64,000 nucleotides of DNA from contig JBFLZW010000072.1 of the NCBI GenBank assembly GCA_040755755.1, positions 62,001 to 126,000 on the forward strand, in the 5' to 3' direction. The notes under the pieces are model-generated. The model was not told the origin of the DNA, searched no databases, and saw only the letters and a program-made list of their open reading frames with translations. The stretch comes from a bacterium (GTDB lineage: Bacteria > SZUA-182 > DTGQ01). This document shows, piece by piece, positions 9,363-18,162 of this stretch; positions within the stretch are counted from its first letter, which is position 1; every line of letters starts with the position of its first letter. The translations under genes were made by a program, and so were the position numbers.

Positions 9363-10406
9363 TTATGGCCAGAAGCCGACCCCTTCGATCCGGATCATGC
9401 CGCTCTCCTCCGCAGTCTTGGCTCCAAGGATTGTATTGACCAGCCACAGATTGGTTTCGATATGCGGGGTCATTTGAGGAATACGGTATTCGGTGGTCCC
9501 TTTGGCCAGTCCGGCAAAGAGGATCAACTGATCAGCCAGGTGCCGGTCCACCGAAGCTCCGGACCGAAGGTCCGCAAGGAGCATGCGGGCCACCTGGTCT
9601 GCGATCCACTCCGACCTTCTGCCGGGCTTGCCTGCCAGATCCGCCCCAAGAAGGCAGCCGGCCCGGGTGGATGCAGCCACAAAGAGGGCGGCTCCCTTCT
9701 GGACTGCCGAGGTGTCATCGATTATCTCGAACCGGGCTTCAAGACCGTTTTTGTGCAATATCTTCTGACAGGTTTCAGCCATGCGCTGGCTGACCTTCTG
9801 CTCCGCAAGGTGAGAGGAGAGGGAAATGCCCTGCACCTGCCGGATATCTCCCTGGACAGGCAGAGAAATACCCGAAAGGGACTGATCACAGGGAGCGGTG
9901 ATAAGCTCGATCTTTCCCTGCCCCTGCGGTACATAGCCGGGTTGAAGGATTTTCAGCTCCGCCTTCAATCCCATGGTGGCCAGAAGGGGCAGGAGGGCAT
10001 GCTGCATATGGTAGGCGCTGGGAGCGAAATCCTGAAACAGCCCGCCGGTGATCGTAAAGCTGTGGGGCTGGCGGGAGAAGACAGCCAGGGGCAGGATGCC
10101 GAAGGCCAGCATGGTGGTTGATCCGGCAGTGCCGATATCCCAGGAAAAGTCCCGGCGAAGGACTTTGGCCGGGCCGGGACGATAGAAAATTTCACCTGAG
10201 CCGACCTGTGCTCCCTCCACCCTGCCTCCCGTCATCTCGCAGCAGGCAAGAAGGGCCGTAAGATGCTGCGGGCGAAGCCCGGGTTTGTCCCTCCTGGCCC
10301 GGATATTGACCAGATGAAGGTCTTCTCCCAGCAGGGAGGCAAGGCTCACTGCAGAGCGCAGGATCGTTCCGCTTCCTGATTTTGTGGCCCCATCAAGTTC
10401 GATCAT
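9363..10406 (-). CDS. rtcA: RNA 3'-terminal phosphate cyclase
   Basis: RtcA converts RNA 3'-phosphates to 2',3'-cyclic phosphates using ATP through a covalent histidine-AMP intermediate. The 347-aa length is normal. Conserved parts include 'NIRARRDKPGLRPQHLTALLA' near residues 35-55 and 'VDRHLADQLILFAGLA' near 300, which holds the expected catalytic His. The glycine-rich N-terminal motif is altered: 'DGATKSGSGTILR' instead of the usual DGSYGEGGGQILR, so catalytic efficiency or substrate use could differ. No rtcB or rtcR is nearby. It is the first gene of a two-gene operon with the FAU-1-like gene and lies next to transposase debris. Confidence 0.9.
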   Translation of the reverse strand: MIELDGATKSGSGTILRSAVSLASLLGEDLHLVNIRARRDKPGLRPQHLTALLACCEMTGGRVEGAQVGSGEIFYRPGPAKVLRRDFSWDIGTAGSTTMLAFGILPLAVFSRQPHSFTITGGLFQDFAPSAYHMQHALLPLLATMGLKAELKILQPGYVPQGQGKIELITAPCDQSLSGISLPVQGDIRQVQGISLSSHLAEQKVSQRMAETCQKILHKNGLEARFEIIDDTSAVQKGAALFVAASTRAGCLLGADLAGKPGRRSEWIADQVARMLLADLRSGASVDRHLADQLILFAGLAKGTTEYRIPQMTPHIETNLWLVNTILGAKTAEESGMIRIEGVGFWP

Positions 10407-10448
10407 AGGTAATCTTTTCTCTCCGGCTAGCAGCTTTTCCTCAAGAGA

Positions 10449-10742
10449 TCATTTTACCGTACCAGTATGCCGATCGACTCCCTCCTCAAGAAGTTCTACC
10501 CGCTCATAGAGTGTCTTACGGGAGTCAGGTTTACAAACCAGAATAACATTAAAGCCTATAGCTAACAATGCGTTACATATAGACTGCTTACAGTACAGAT
10601 CATCCCCTCATATAGTTGCCCCCATATCGCTATATTTCCCACCACGATTTTGAATCCAGCGCTTGGCTGCCGCCTTCTCACAATCCTGTTTCTCACTCCC
10701 ATCCGGGGGTAAAATGAACTCAGGAGCAAGCGCGCAATGCTG
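10449..10742 (-). pseudogene. DDE transposase remnant
   Basis: Reading leftward, this stretch translates to a fragment with 'APEFILPPDGSEKQDCEKAA', an in-frame TGA at the expected catalytic region ('GATI*GDDLYC'), then 'VILVCKPDSRKTLYERVELL' and a stop. These are recognisable parts of a DDE transposase, including an Asp-containing GDDLYC strand, but both termini are missing. A stop lies directly upstream of the fragment. The rest of 10407-10841 shows no gene. This is a decayed insertion sequence next to rtcA. Confidence 0.75.
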
Positions 10743-10841
10743 TCAAGGGGACGGCTTCGAGCGGGGATGTGTCCGAATGGCTGAAGACCGCCAGGGAGAA
10801 GCTGCGGCAGGGTTGCTGCAGGGGGGCGGTTCTTTTATTGA

Positions 10842-11261
10842 TTATTCTTTCTGCTTTGTCATGAGGAATTGAAGGATAGTATGATTGAGCTGAGAGATTT
10901 CCTGCCTGACTTGTCCGATCTGTGTATCAAGTTTCTGTCCAACCTGTCCGATCTGTGCATCAAGTTTCTGTCCAAGATTATCTATTCTTTGATTTATTGC
11001 TCCGATTTCCTGCCGTAATTCTCCCCCCTGATTGTCAATTTTCTGGTTCATTTGATCTATCCGTTGAATCAATAAAGTGCTTACGGTATCAATTCGCTGG
11101 TTTAATTGATTACTTAAAGAGTCAATCTTGTTATTGAAGAATCTGGAATCCTCTTCCTGACGATGTTTAACTTCATCCATAATGGTATAAATATCATCCA
11201 GTACCGTTCTTTTTAATGCCTTTGCTGTGGTTTTTGCTGTTGCGGCGAATGGTTCTTTCAT
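10842..11261 (-). CDS. Small coiled-coil protein downstream of an HTH gene
   Basis: A 139-aa protein beginning 'MKEPFAATAKTTAKALKRT'. A longer reading to 11420 is possible, but its extra N-terminus overlaps the HTH frame and looks like a shadow, whereas the ATG at 11261 overlaps the HTH stop as ATGA. After a basic, possibly helical N-terminus, the rest is a heptad-like coiled coil with repeated units ('NQRIDNLGQKLDAQIGQV', 'GQKLDTQIGQVRQEI') rich in Gln, Asp and Ile. No signal peptide or catalytic motif is visible. With the HTH gene it resembles small accessory modules of mobile elements; function unknown. Confidence 0.6.
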   Translation of the reverse strand: MKEPFAATAKTTAKALKRTVLDDIYTIMDEVKHRQEEDSRFFNNKIDSLSNQLNQRIDTVSTLLIQRIDQMNQKIDNQGGELRQEIGAINQRIDNLGQKLDAQIGQVGQKLDTQIGQVRQEISQLNHTILQFLMTKQKE

Positions 11262-11479
11262 TTTGGATTCCCTTGACACTTGATTGGTTTTTCTCTTTGA
11301 GAGTCTATCCACCGTTGAATTTCCTCTTCCTCTATCGTGAATCTTAATATCTTGAATCTTAATGGCCTTCCGATCCTCTATGACGGCATCTCGTCGGTTT
11401 TGATCCTTCTTTTTATCCATAGAGGACTAACCATCAGTAATTCAGCCAGTTCCTTTGTCGTGTAAGACTCTTTTTCCAT
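11258..11479 (-). pseudogene. Excisionase/MerR-like HTH gene interrupted by an in-frame TAG
   Basis: Starting at the ATG at 11479 (AAGG about 10 bases upstream), the frame reads 'MEKESYTTKELAELLMVSP' then 'LWIKRRIKTDEMPS', a TAG at 11378-11380, 'RIGRPLRFKILRFTIEEEE' then 'IQRWIDSQREKPIKCQGNPK' and TGA. Apart from the one amber codon this is a clean 73-residue excisionase-family winged-HTH domain (ELAELLMVSP as the recognition helix region, RIGRPLRF as the wing). The stop falls where families of this type usually have a basic or polar residue before RIGR. A recent point mutation or a sequencing error is most likely. It overlaps the coiled-coil gene by 4 bases. Confidence 0.7.
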
Positions 11480-11547
11480 TACAATCTTACCTTATCGTTA
11501 GGCAGCAAATCTATTTTTTTCAAGTATTCTAATTGTATACTTAAATA

Positions 11548-12322
11548 TCAAGAATGGTCAATGCTAAAAAATACTCGCTCATAGGTGATAGCCATTACCT
11601 CATGGTGATAGCACAAAGCAACAGTAGGGTGGGGCTCAAATGCCTCATTGCTGCTATGAGGGAAAAAGCAATCCTGGCATGATCGGGTATGCTCATCTCG
11701 ATGCCTTCGAATGACATCGGCTGGGGTCCGCAGGTGATCATCCTGCTTCAGGGTCAGTCTCCACTGAACACAGGCCCAACCCAAGTGTACCACTGCACAC
11801 CACGTGTCAGTGACTTCGTAAGACTGGACACGAAAGTCTCCCAGGCCCAAACGAGTCTTCAGGTAAAAGTTGTCGGTCTCACAGCCCCAACGTTTGGCAT
11901 GCCACTGGAGCGGTTGAGAAAGCCCCAGGGACAGATCCGTACAGACAAAGTACGCCGGGTGTCGATCCCGGTAATGCCTCTTTGATACCTTGCCGATGAA
12001 TATACTTTAAGGAGCGAGCAGATGCATACCAGATGTCAAATAGAACATAGACTGAAAAATCCTTGGGTAACAGTGACCTTAGCTCCCTGAGGATTTGACG
12101 AAGCAGACTGTTCTTGTTGACAAAGTGCAAATGATGCGCGGACGCACGGGTTCGGTTGAGACGGCGGATAGTTTCCTCTCGTAAGTAAAGCCGAATGGTG
12201 TACGTGAAAGCAAGTCCACCGATCCACAGGTTGCAGTCCAGATAGACAAAGCCGTTTTTGTACCGTGGCTTACCCTTGCCACTCTCAGTATGGTCATCGT
12301 GCCAATCCACAACCTCCAATTA
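11548..12322 (-). pseudogene. IS701-like DDE transposase remnant, deleted and frameshifted
   Basis: Two blocks of one transposase lie in different frames. The upstream block (about 12322-11985) contains 'EVVDWHDDHTESGKGKPRYK' and 'VYVLFDIWYASARSLKYIHR', matching the catalytic Asp-bearing core of IS701-like transposases. The downstream block (about 11984-11548) reads 'KRHYRDRHPAYFVCTDLSL', 'WGCETDNFYLKTRLGLGDFR' and 'TPADVIRRHRDEHTRSCQ'. The residues normally between them are missing, so there is an internal deletion as well as a frameshift. A TAA precedes the first block, so the N-terminus is also lost. No terminal inverted repeats were identified. Confidence 0.8.
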
Positions 12323-12388
12323 CTGGTATTGAAGATATTGCCTGGCAAAAACAAGAAGACATCTGATATTTTCTCCAGGCAACTCTCC

Positions 12389-13543
12389 CTAAAATGAAGC
12401 AATCAGCCGCGCGATGAGGGAAGCTCCCTGGTAATCGCGGTCGTTGTTCTTCAGGAGAAAGCCCTTGAGCATCGCGTCGGCATCGAGCCGGGAAGTAATC
12501 TGCCAGCCTGCTCCGGCTCCCAGTGAAAGTTTTTGCTTCTTTCCGAGATACAGGGGATCGGTCCGGAGATAATCGTTCTCATCGGCCCAGAGAAATTCCA
12601 TTTGGGATTTCAGAGATGTCTGGTCGTTCAGGGAATACCGCCCGGAGATACCGGCTATCCATTCATCACCGTGCCGGTTTTTGTCTTCGGTTGTAAAGGC
12701 GGGTGCAGGCTCTTCCTCGATCGATTTGCTTTTTCCCCGCAGGATGCTTTGCAGGCTGGCCTGCGCATCCCAGCGGGTCTGGCTGTAATTCAGTCCAAAC
12801 CCCAGCCGGAGGAAGTTCCCCTCCTGAAAAGAATCCTTTCCTCGTTTGGTATCTTTGGTGAAATAAGCATAATCAGCGAAGAGACGCGCCTGGTAACTGG
12901 TGAGGAAATTATAGTTCACCTGGGTGGTGAGATTAACGATATCCCCCGGATCATAGTCTCTGACCGTTTCGCAATAGTCGTACTTTCCCCGAAAGACGTA
13001 ACCGAGCCCAAGCCCGGCTGCCCAGCTTGTCCACTCCTTAGCCAGGGAAACAGTCGGGTTGATGTTCAGACCCTCTCCAAAATTCGTGATTGAGACAATA
13101 TCCGGGTTGCCGATGAAAACCAGTTCCTTTTCCTTCAGATCGGTCCGGCCGGTGGGGAGATTCAAATCCAGGCCGAGAAGAATATCGACGGGCAATTGGT
13201 CGGTGATGGGGTAGGCGAGGTTGAGCCTGGTATCGAGGGTATTGGTCATGTATATTTTTTCTCCCTGTGCGAGGTTGAATTGGGTCCTGGCGGCTCCGGC
13301 CAGGATACCGGCGGAAAATTTCTGAAAGTCAAGCTCGATCTTGACCGGGATAGAGAATTGATACCCTTTGGTCGCCTCTGCTGCCCGCTGCCAAGCATGG
13401 CTGTGGCCGCTGCCGGTAAACCAGTCGAAGAAAAAGCCCGACCGGGCTTTTATTTCGGCTGCCGAGCTCATCCCGGCACTTATGCTCAGGACAGCAGCCG
13501 TCAGCAATGTCGCTGACACTATGATTACTCGGTATCTGTTCAC
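12389..13543 (-). CDS. Outer-membrane beta-barrel protein
   Basis: A 384-aa exported protein. A GTG start about 10 bases after AGGAGG gives a signal peptide ending near 'AGMSSAAE'. The mature part alternates hydrophobic and polar residues in strand-length blocks separated by short turns and ends in 'ARLIASF' with a C-terminal Phe, the signature recognised by the BAM machinery. No specific porin or transporter family is recognised; it could be a transport or conductance channel or an OmpA-like barrel without the globular domain. It lies 31 bases downstream of the CsgG-like gene and is probably co-transcribed with it and the PQQ-repeat protein. Confidence 0.7.
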   Translation of the reverse strand: MNRYRVIIVSATLLTAAVLSISAGMSSAAEIKARSGFFFDWFTGSGHSHAWQRAAEATKGYQFSIPVKIELDFQKFSAGILAGAARTQFNLAQGEKIYMTNTLDTRLNLAYPITDQLPVDILLGLDLNLPTGRTDLKEKELVFIGNPDIVSITNFGEGLNINPTVSLAKEWTSWAAGLGLGYVFRGKYDYCETVRDYDPGDIVNLTTQVNYNFLTSYQARLFADYAYFTKDTKRGKDSFQEGNFLRLGFGLNYSQTRWDAQASLQSILRGKSKSIEEEPAPAFTTEDKNRHGDEWIAGISGRYSLNDQTSLKSQMEFLWADENDYLRTDPLYLGKKQKLSLGAGAGWQITSRLDADAMLKGFLLKNNDRDYQGASLIARLIASF

Positions 13544-13574
13544 GGCTCATCGTCCTCCTTTGCCATGATATAGT

Positions 13575-14546
13575 CTAGGGGAATTCGGTGGGTGGAAATT
13601 CAACAGAAGCGGGGTGACCGGCTTGGCCGCCAATCTCACGCACTGTGTCACCTGATGGTCTTCCTTCCCGTTTTATCGCATCTTCCGGAGTCAATTGGTC
13701 GGTGAGTGAAGTCTGATCCTTGATTGAGTGCAGGAAAGAATCCCTGCTCCGCGAATTCGGAACCAGGCCAAGATCCTGCAACTCTCCAAGCGCCTCCCGT
13801 GCATGAGCGATCGAAGGATCTTCCCGTAATGCCCGCTGATAGAACCCGGCTGCTTTCCGGTAATCCCCTTCGTCACTGGCTGCAATCCCCGCGAACAGGT
13901 TGAGGGCGGCTTTTATACTCGTGGTCAATGGCTTTTGTAATCTTTTTTTCTCCTCCGGTGTAGGTTCAATCTTCAAATAACCGAGGATTTCAGAAACAAG
14001 CTCTTTCTCCAGATCGAATAATCTGGCTAAATCACCTTCGGTCACCGGCTGTTTCAGAACTTCAGCGGTCGGCACATCCAGCAAAAGGGCCTTGATCTGC
14101 AATGGATGAAGCTGGCCATTCTGAAGATCACCACCGATCAGGCGCTGCGCGCCGAGTAATTTTCCAACCCGGGGTGCTTCATCCATATTCACCAAGCCGG
14201 ACTTCCCAAGCTCCATTTCGTCCACAAGCGCCTGGAGCTTGACCCTTTCCACGACCTGAAGGCTCTTGATTTGAGAAAGGTCAGTGATGAGCATCAGGGC
14301 CATTCCCTTTTGCACGGGGTCCAGTTCCGGTTTTCCGGTCTTGTTCTGAAAAGGGAAAATGGCAAGGGTATTCGGCGCACCCGGTGCTCCAAGCCCCTTT
14401 TCTTTTGCCAGGACCTGCCTGGCCCAGAGTCTGTCTTCCTGCGTAATCACCTGCCCGGCCCACAAGGATGAAGCAAAAACAGCCAAAAACAGGATACAGC
14501 ATAAGCAGATGGTTAACCATATATCCATTTTGGTGGTTTCGTTCAT
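13575..14546 (-). CDS. CsgG/FlgO-like envelope protein with TPR-like tail
   Basis: A 323-aa exported protein. The start at 14546 overlaps the end of the PQQ gene as ATGA with GAGG upstream; a second ATG six codons on is also possible. A hydrophobic segment ('MDIWLTICLCCILFLAVFAS') is followed by 'NTLAIFPFQNKTGKPELDP' and 'MALMLITDLSQIKSLQVVER', the characteristic start of the CsgG/FlgO nucleotide-like fold, with 'LLGAQRLIGGDLQ' later. A TPR-like section ('GDYRKAAGFYQRALREDPSI') follows near residues 245-275. No lipobox cysteine directly follows the signal, unlike true CsgG, so secretion-channel function is doubtful; a structural envelope role is more likely. Confidence 0.7.
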   Translation of the reverse strand: MNETTKMDIWLTICLCCILFLAVFASSLWAGQVITQEDRLWARQVLAKEKGLGAPGAPNTLAIFPFQNKTGKPELDPVQKGMALMLITDLSQIKSLQVVERVKLQALVDEMELGKSGLVNMDEAPRVGKLLGAQRLIGGDLQNGQLHPLQIKALLLDVPTAEVLKQPVTEGDLARLFDLEKELVSEILGYLKIEPTPEEKKRLQKPLTTSIKAALNLFAGIAASDEGDYRKAAGFYQRALREDPSIAHAREALGELQDLGLVPNSRSRDSFLHSIKDQTSLTDQLTPEDAIKREGRPSGDTVREIGGQAGHPASVEFPPTEFP

Positions 14547-17017
14547 TTCGACAGCCTCGCACTGAGATGCCAACAGCCTTGCACCGAACCGATGAAACAT
14601 CCGCTCCAGGGAGAGCTCTTTTCATCTCGAGAATTGCCATTTTTGAACGAAACAGAACTTAGCGGTGGATCATAATCAGCTATGGGAGCTCCGCTCCCAA
14701 GGGCATAAACCGAACCATCGCTGCTGCCGACATAGATCAGCCCATTCCCTATGGCCGCAGAGGAAGAAATCCAGTCCCCGATTTTGGCCTTCCACAGCAG
14801 ACTGCCGTCATACCTGATGGCATAGATATATCCGTCATTACTCCCCACGTAGATTGTGCCGTCGGCTCCTATGGTCGGGGAGGACCAGACCTTGCCTCCG
14901 GTTGGAAAGGGAGATCTCCATTTCAGGCTGCCATCAGGGTTGAGGGCATAAACCTTGCCATCATCGCTTCCCACATAGACGGTGCCATCAGCCCCTATGG
15001 CTGGTGATGAATCGACATCGCCGTTCGTCCGATAGCTCCACTTCACCCTGCTATTGGCGGCATCGGCGGGGTCGAGCGCATAGATCGTATTATTGCTGCT
15101 TCCGATATAGACCGTGCCATCAGTGCCAACTGCCGGGGAAGAATAAAATCCGCCCTCAGCCGCAAATTTCCATCTCAACCGGGTTTCGGGGCTATAGTCG
15201 ATGCCTGATCTCAGCGCGTAGACTGCGCCGCCGGTACTTCCGACATAGATAGTGCTGCCGTCAGCCGAGATGGCCGGTGAAGAATAAATCTCGCCTGCTG
15301 CCTGATAGCTCCATCTCACACTGCCGTTCGAATCGAGGGCATATATCCAGCCCGATTCACCACCAATATAGATCACACCATCCGTGCCTATGGCCGGGGA
15401 GGAGAATACATCATCCATCGGCGGCATCTCCAGATCATCTGCCGGCGGAAAGGCCCATCGCCTGCTGCCATCTGGATATAAGGCATAGATCCTGCCGTCA
15501 AGGCTGCCCACGTAAATGGTGCCGTCTACCCCTATGGCCGGGGCGGAGCAGACCTCGCCTCCGGTTTGAAAACTCCACTTCAGGCTGCCATTCGAATTGA
15601 TAGCATACACATTCTTATCATCGCTGCCGATATAGATCGTTCCGTCAGCACCGATGGCTGCTGAGGACTCAACCGCGCCTCCTGTTTTAAACAGCCATTT
15701 CAGGGTATTGGTTTGCGCTCCAACAAGAAAACCCTGCCCGGTGTGCTGGGCGTCAAACCCCCTGCATGGCCAGAGGGGGGGGGCAATATAGCCAAATGCA
15801 TACAGTTTCCCCTCGCCTAGGATATAAACTGTTCCATCTTCGGCAATAGCCGGTGAGGAAACAGTATATCCTTCATTAACAAAGTCTGCGACTCGATAGC
15901 TCCATTTCAGGCTGCCATTGGGATCGAGGGCATAGATTTTGCCATCCCTGCCGCTTCCCAAATAGATCATGCCGTCAGCACCTATGGCTGGAGAGGAATT
16001 AGATTTGCCAGCCGGGTAGCTCCATTTCAGGCTGCCGTTGGGATCGATAGCGTAGAAATTATTGCCACCTCCGACATAGACTGTCCCGTTGGATGCAATA
16101 GCTGGTGAGTAGTAACTGTAGTCCTCTGTTTGAAAACTCCATTTCAGACTTCCATCAGCATTAAAGGCATCTACTTCGTAACTGCTGCTGACATAAATAG
16201 TACCGTCAGCACCAATAGCAGGCGAAGAATAATCGGAATTCTCGCCACTTGGCCGATCATTCCACCATATCAATATGGCTTCAGGGTCGAGGACACCGGG
16301 ATTGAGAGCATAGATATAACCATCGGAGCTTTCGAGATAGAGATTGCCATTAACTCCAATGGCCGGAGAAGAAGTAAATCCTGTTTCCTGAAAGTTCTGG
16401 AAATACCAATCCAAGGTGTTGCCAGCCGGACTGATAGCCCGGACATAACCATCTTCACTGGCAACATAGATTGTACCATCAGAAGCTATAGCCGGAGTGG
16501 ACAAGACAGTATACACCGCTACCTGATTGTTCCATTTTACTCTGCTCTCAGGGGTAGCGGCATATGGATCGAGAGCATAAAGCACACCTTCTTCAAATAC
16601 CATATTTCCCTCGTTTATGATACCAATGCCAGTCACATATACCGTGCCGTCAGCCCCTATTGTTGGGGAGGAATAGATATAGCCATCGATCTGATGCATC
16701 CACTTCAGACCGCCGCAGGGCGTAATGGCATATATCTTGTTGATGTCCACAACATATACCGTGCCATCAGCCCCGATGACCGGAGAAGAACAGATACCTA
16801 TGCTCTGGAGCTGATAGGTCCATTTCAGGGTATCGGTTTGTGCACCGCGGTATGGGCTTTGACCGGTGTGCTGTGCATCGTGTCCCACGCATGGCCAGGC
16901 ACTGTCGGCTAATCCACTGCCCTGCACGTCAGAGCTTACCGCTACCAGTACCCCCAGAAAAAGCAAGCTTACCGAGTATACAAGACCCCTGCGACGTAAC
17001 CAAGAAACCTTCTTCAT
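14543..17017 (-). CDS. Secreted PQQ-like beta-propeller repeat protein
   Basis: An 824-aa exported protein (start at 17017 with GAGGA 8 bases upstream; a longer reading to 17077 lacks a good site). After the signal peptide ('VYSVSLLFLGVLVAVSSDVQ') there are two 'WPCVGHDAQHTGQ'-type openings, at about residues 40 and 405, each followed by a tandem array of blades of about 40 residues. Most blades read SSPAIGADGTVYVGS...YALNPDGSLKW, the PQQ/BamB-like propeller pattern. The two arrays suggest two propellers joined in one chain. No PQQ-dehydrogenase catalytic residues are evident; a binding or scaffold role is more likely. It is the first gene of the operon with the CsgG-like and barrel genes. 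Confidence 0.85.
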   Translation of the reverse strand: MKKVSWLRRRGLVYSVSLLFLGVLVAVSSDVQGSGLADSAWPCVGHDAQHTGQSPYRGAQTDTLKWTYQLQSIGICSSPVIGADGTVYVVDINKIYAITPCGGLKWMHQIDGYIYSSPTIGADGTVYVTGIGIINEGNMVFEEGVLYALDPYAATPESRVKWNNQVAVYTVLSTPAIASDGTIYVASEDGYVRAISPAGNTLDWYFQNFQETGFTSSPAIGVNGNLYLESSDGYIYALNPGVLDPEAILIWWNDRPSGENSDYSSPAIGADGTIYVSSSYEVDAFNADGSLKWSFQTEDYSYYSPAIASNGTVYVGGGNNFYAIDPNGSLKWSYPAGKSNSSPAIGADGMIYLGSGRDGKIYALDPNGSLKWSYRVADFVNEGYTVSSPAIAEDGTVYILGEGKLYAFGYIAPPLWPCRGFDAQHTGQGFLVGAQTNTLKWLFKTGGAVESSAAIGADGTIYIGSDDKNVYAINSNGSLKWSFQTGGEVCSAPAIGVDGTIYVGSLDGRIYALYPDGSRRWAFPPADDLEMPPMDDVFSSPAIGTDGVIYIGGESGWIYALDSNGSVRWSYQAAGEIYSSPAISADGSTIYVGSTGGAVYALRSGIDYSPETRLRWKFAAEGGFYSSPAVGTDGTVYIGSSNNTIYALDPADAANSRVKWSYRTNGDVDSSPAIGADGTVYVGSDDGKVYALNPDGSLKWRSPFPTGGKVWSSPTIGADGTIYVGSNDGYIYAIRYDGSLLWKAKIGDWISSSAAIGNGLIYVGSSDGSVYALGSGAPIADYDPPLSSVSFKNGNSRDEKSSPWSGCFIGSVQGCWHLSARLSK

Positions 17018-17223
17018 GACAGCATCCTCATCAGAATTGACCTGTTGTTCCCAGGCACTGGTTAATCCAAAAAGCACCTGGAGTACAAGCCCTCTTCTCG
17101 TTCGTAGGTTCCCCTCATCCCTGCCAGAGATAAAGGGAAATAGTTCATCAGCTCATACCCACAAATAATAACGGAACATTATCTGAAGAATGAAACGAAG
17201 GCCTTCCCTAGAGTGGTTTTTAT

Positions 17224-17257
17224 GATCGACGAATGGTAAGAGATAATCTCGTCGATC
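17224..17257. other. Hairpin in the long leader of the PQQ-repeat gene
   Basis: GATCGACGA (17224-17232) and TCGTCGATC (17249-17257) form a perfect 9-bp stem with a 16-base loop. It lies in the 440-base stretch 17018-17457, which has no gene, between a minus-strand promoter and the PQQ-repeat start. It could be an operator or an RNA structure; no T-run follows, so it is not a standard terminator. Confidence 0.5.
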
Positions 17258-17416
17258 TGCATCAGCAGCTTTAACCTTTTAGATAACAATTTGAAAAGCC
17301 ATCGATTACTTCCTGTATTTCGCACCCCGGATGCAGTATTCCAGACTTTGTTGATGCGTTAAAATAATGCATTAATTTAATAAAAAGTACAGAATATCGA
17401 ATATTATATATTACCG

Positions 17417-17445
17417 ATATTACTATCCCGGCGGTAACTTGTCAA
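17417..17445 (-). promoter_or_regulatory. Minus-strand promoter for the PQQ/CsgG/barrel operon
   Basis: On the minus strand TTGACA (17445-17440), a 17-base spacer and TAATAT (17422-17417). The -35 is perfect and the -10 matches 4 of 6. It begins directly after the end of the XAC2610-like gene and would give a leader of almost 400 nt before the PQQ-repeat start. Confidence 0.55.
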
Positions 17446-17457
17446 GCATGAATACAA

Positions 17458-18162
17458 TCATTTCTGTGGCGGTGCCTTGATTGTTTCCTTTTTGATCAGG
17501 CTCAACTTTCCGTTTTTAAGCTGGAAGATACTCTTTTGATACACACCTTCCTGATCAGTTGCCACTTGTTTTTCCGACTCGACGAGTTTCAAGACGCCGT
17601 TGACGAAATTATAATGATTTGCCTGGTAAATCATCCCCCCGTGTCCGCCCCGCTCGTAGGTGGAGAGACGATGTTTGCCTGAGTCAACAGTGAAAACCGG
17701 ATAATTGCCGAGATAATCAAACTCCTGCTTTGAAGGGACATAAAGCCAATAGTCTGCGTAGGTATTGGCGGTACCGAGGCTGGTAGCAAAGAGGAGATCG
17801 TTATAACCGTCGAAGTTGATATCAGCGGTGCCGATAAAGACTTCGTCGTTCTTCCCTACAGGAGTCATATCATGAACTGCCAGAACCTGTGTCCAGCCAG
17901 GTTTATCGTCCCTGGATACCTGGAGTGACTCGACCACTCGCCGGTCATCCGGCAAATTTTTGAGTTTGAAGCGAACAGCAAAGGGATCCAGCCTCTGTGC
18001 GATCTTGAACCTGCAAGGGTCGCAGCTTACAGTCAGCAGGTTTTCAGAGGGCGGGGCAACAGTGTTTTTTTCCCCACAGGCTTGAAAGGAACCGATACAA
18101 AGCAGGAAGCATATCAGAGCGCACAGCGGTTTACCTACTGCCTGACTGATGCGCATCATCAT
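17458..18162 (-). CDS. XAC2610-like periplasmic lipoprotein, probable immunity protein
   Basis: A 234-aa putative lipoprotein: hydrophobic signal 'ALICFLLCIGSFQAC' with Cys29 as the likely acylated residue (the lipobox is weak). The mature domain contains 'TADINFDGYNDLLF' (about 112-125), a calcium-loop-like motif, then 'YADYWLYVPSKQEFDYLG', 'RGGHGG' and 'YNFVNGVLKLVE', a pattern I recognise from XAC2610-related proteins. Xanthomonas XAC2610 is the periplasmic inhibitor that protects against the type IV-secreted GH19 lysozyme XAC2609. Here the gene overlaps the stop of a GH19-domain gene by 4 bases, the same pairing. An immunity role is therefore a strong inference. Confidence 0.75.
   Translation of the reverse strand: MMMRISQAVGKPLCALICFLLCIGSFQACGEKNTVAPPSENLLTVSCDPCRFKIAQRLDPFAVRFKLKNLPDDRRVVESLQVSRDDKPGWTQVLAVHDMTPVGKNDEVFIGTADINFDGYNDLLFATSLGTANTYADYWLYVPSKQEFDYLGNYPVFTVDSGKHRLSTYERGGHGGMIYQANHYNFVNGVLKLVESEKQVATDQEGVYQKSIFQLKNGKLSLIKKETIKAPPQK

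Noticed and set aside
10763-10795. tRNA-Ser-like start, GGGGATGTGTCCGAATGGCTGAAG
   Set aside because: The D-arm resemblance is not followed by an anticodon stem, T-arm or acceptor complement; the sequence continues as GC-rich non-coding DNA beside a dead transposase.
11378-11380. TAG read as pyrrolysine
   Set aside because: No pyl genes or suitable enzyme family are in the window, and HTH domains are not known to use pyrrolysine; a mutation or sequencing error is simpler.
10842-11420. 192-residue reading of the coiled-coil gene
   Set aside because: Its first 53 residues overlap, in another frame, a recognisable HTH domain, and the internal ATG at 11261 has the ATGA coupling expected of a real start.
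16130-16912. 260-codon plus-strand ORF opposite the PQQ-repeat gene
   Set aside because: It mirrors the repeated blades of the minus-strand gene and shows Ile/Thr/Ser-rich periodicity from codon reversal, with no independent family match.
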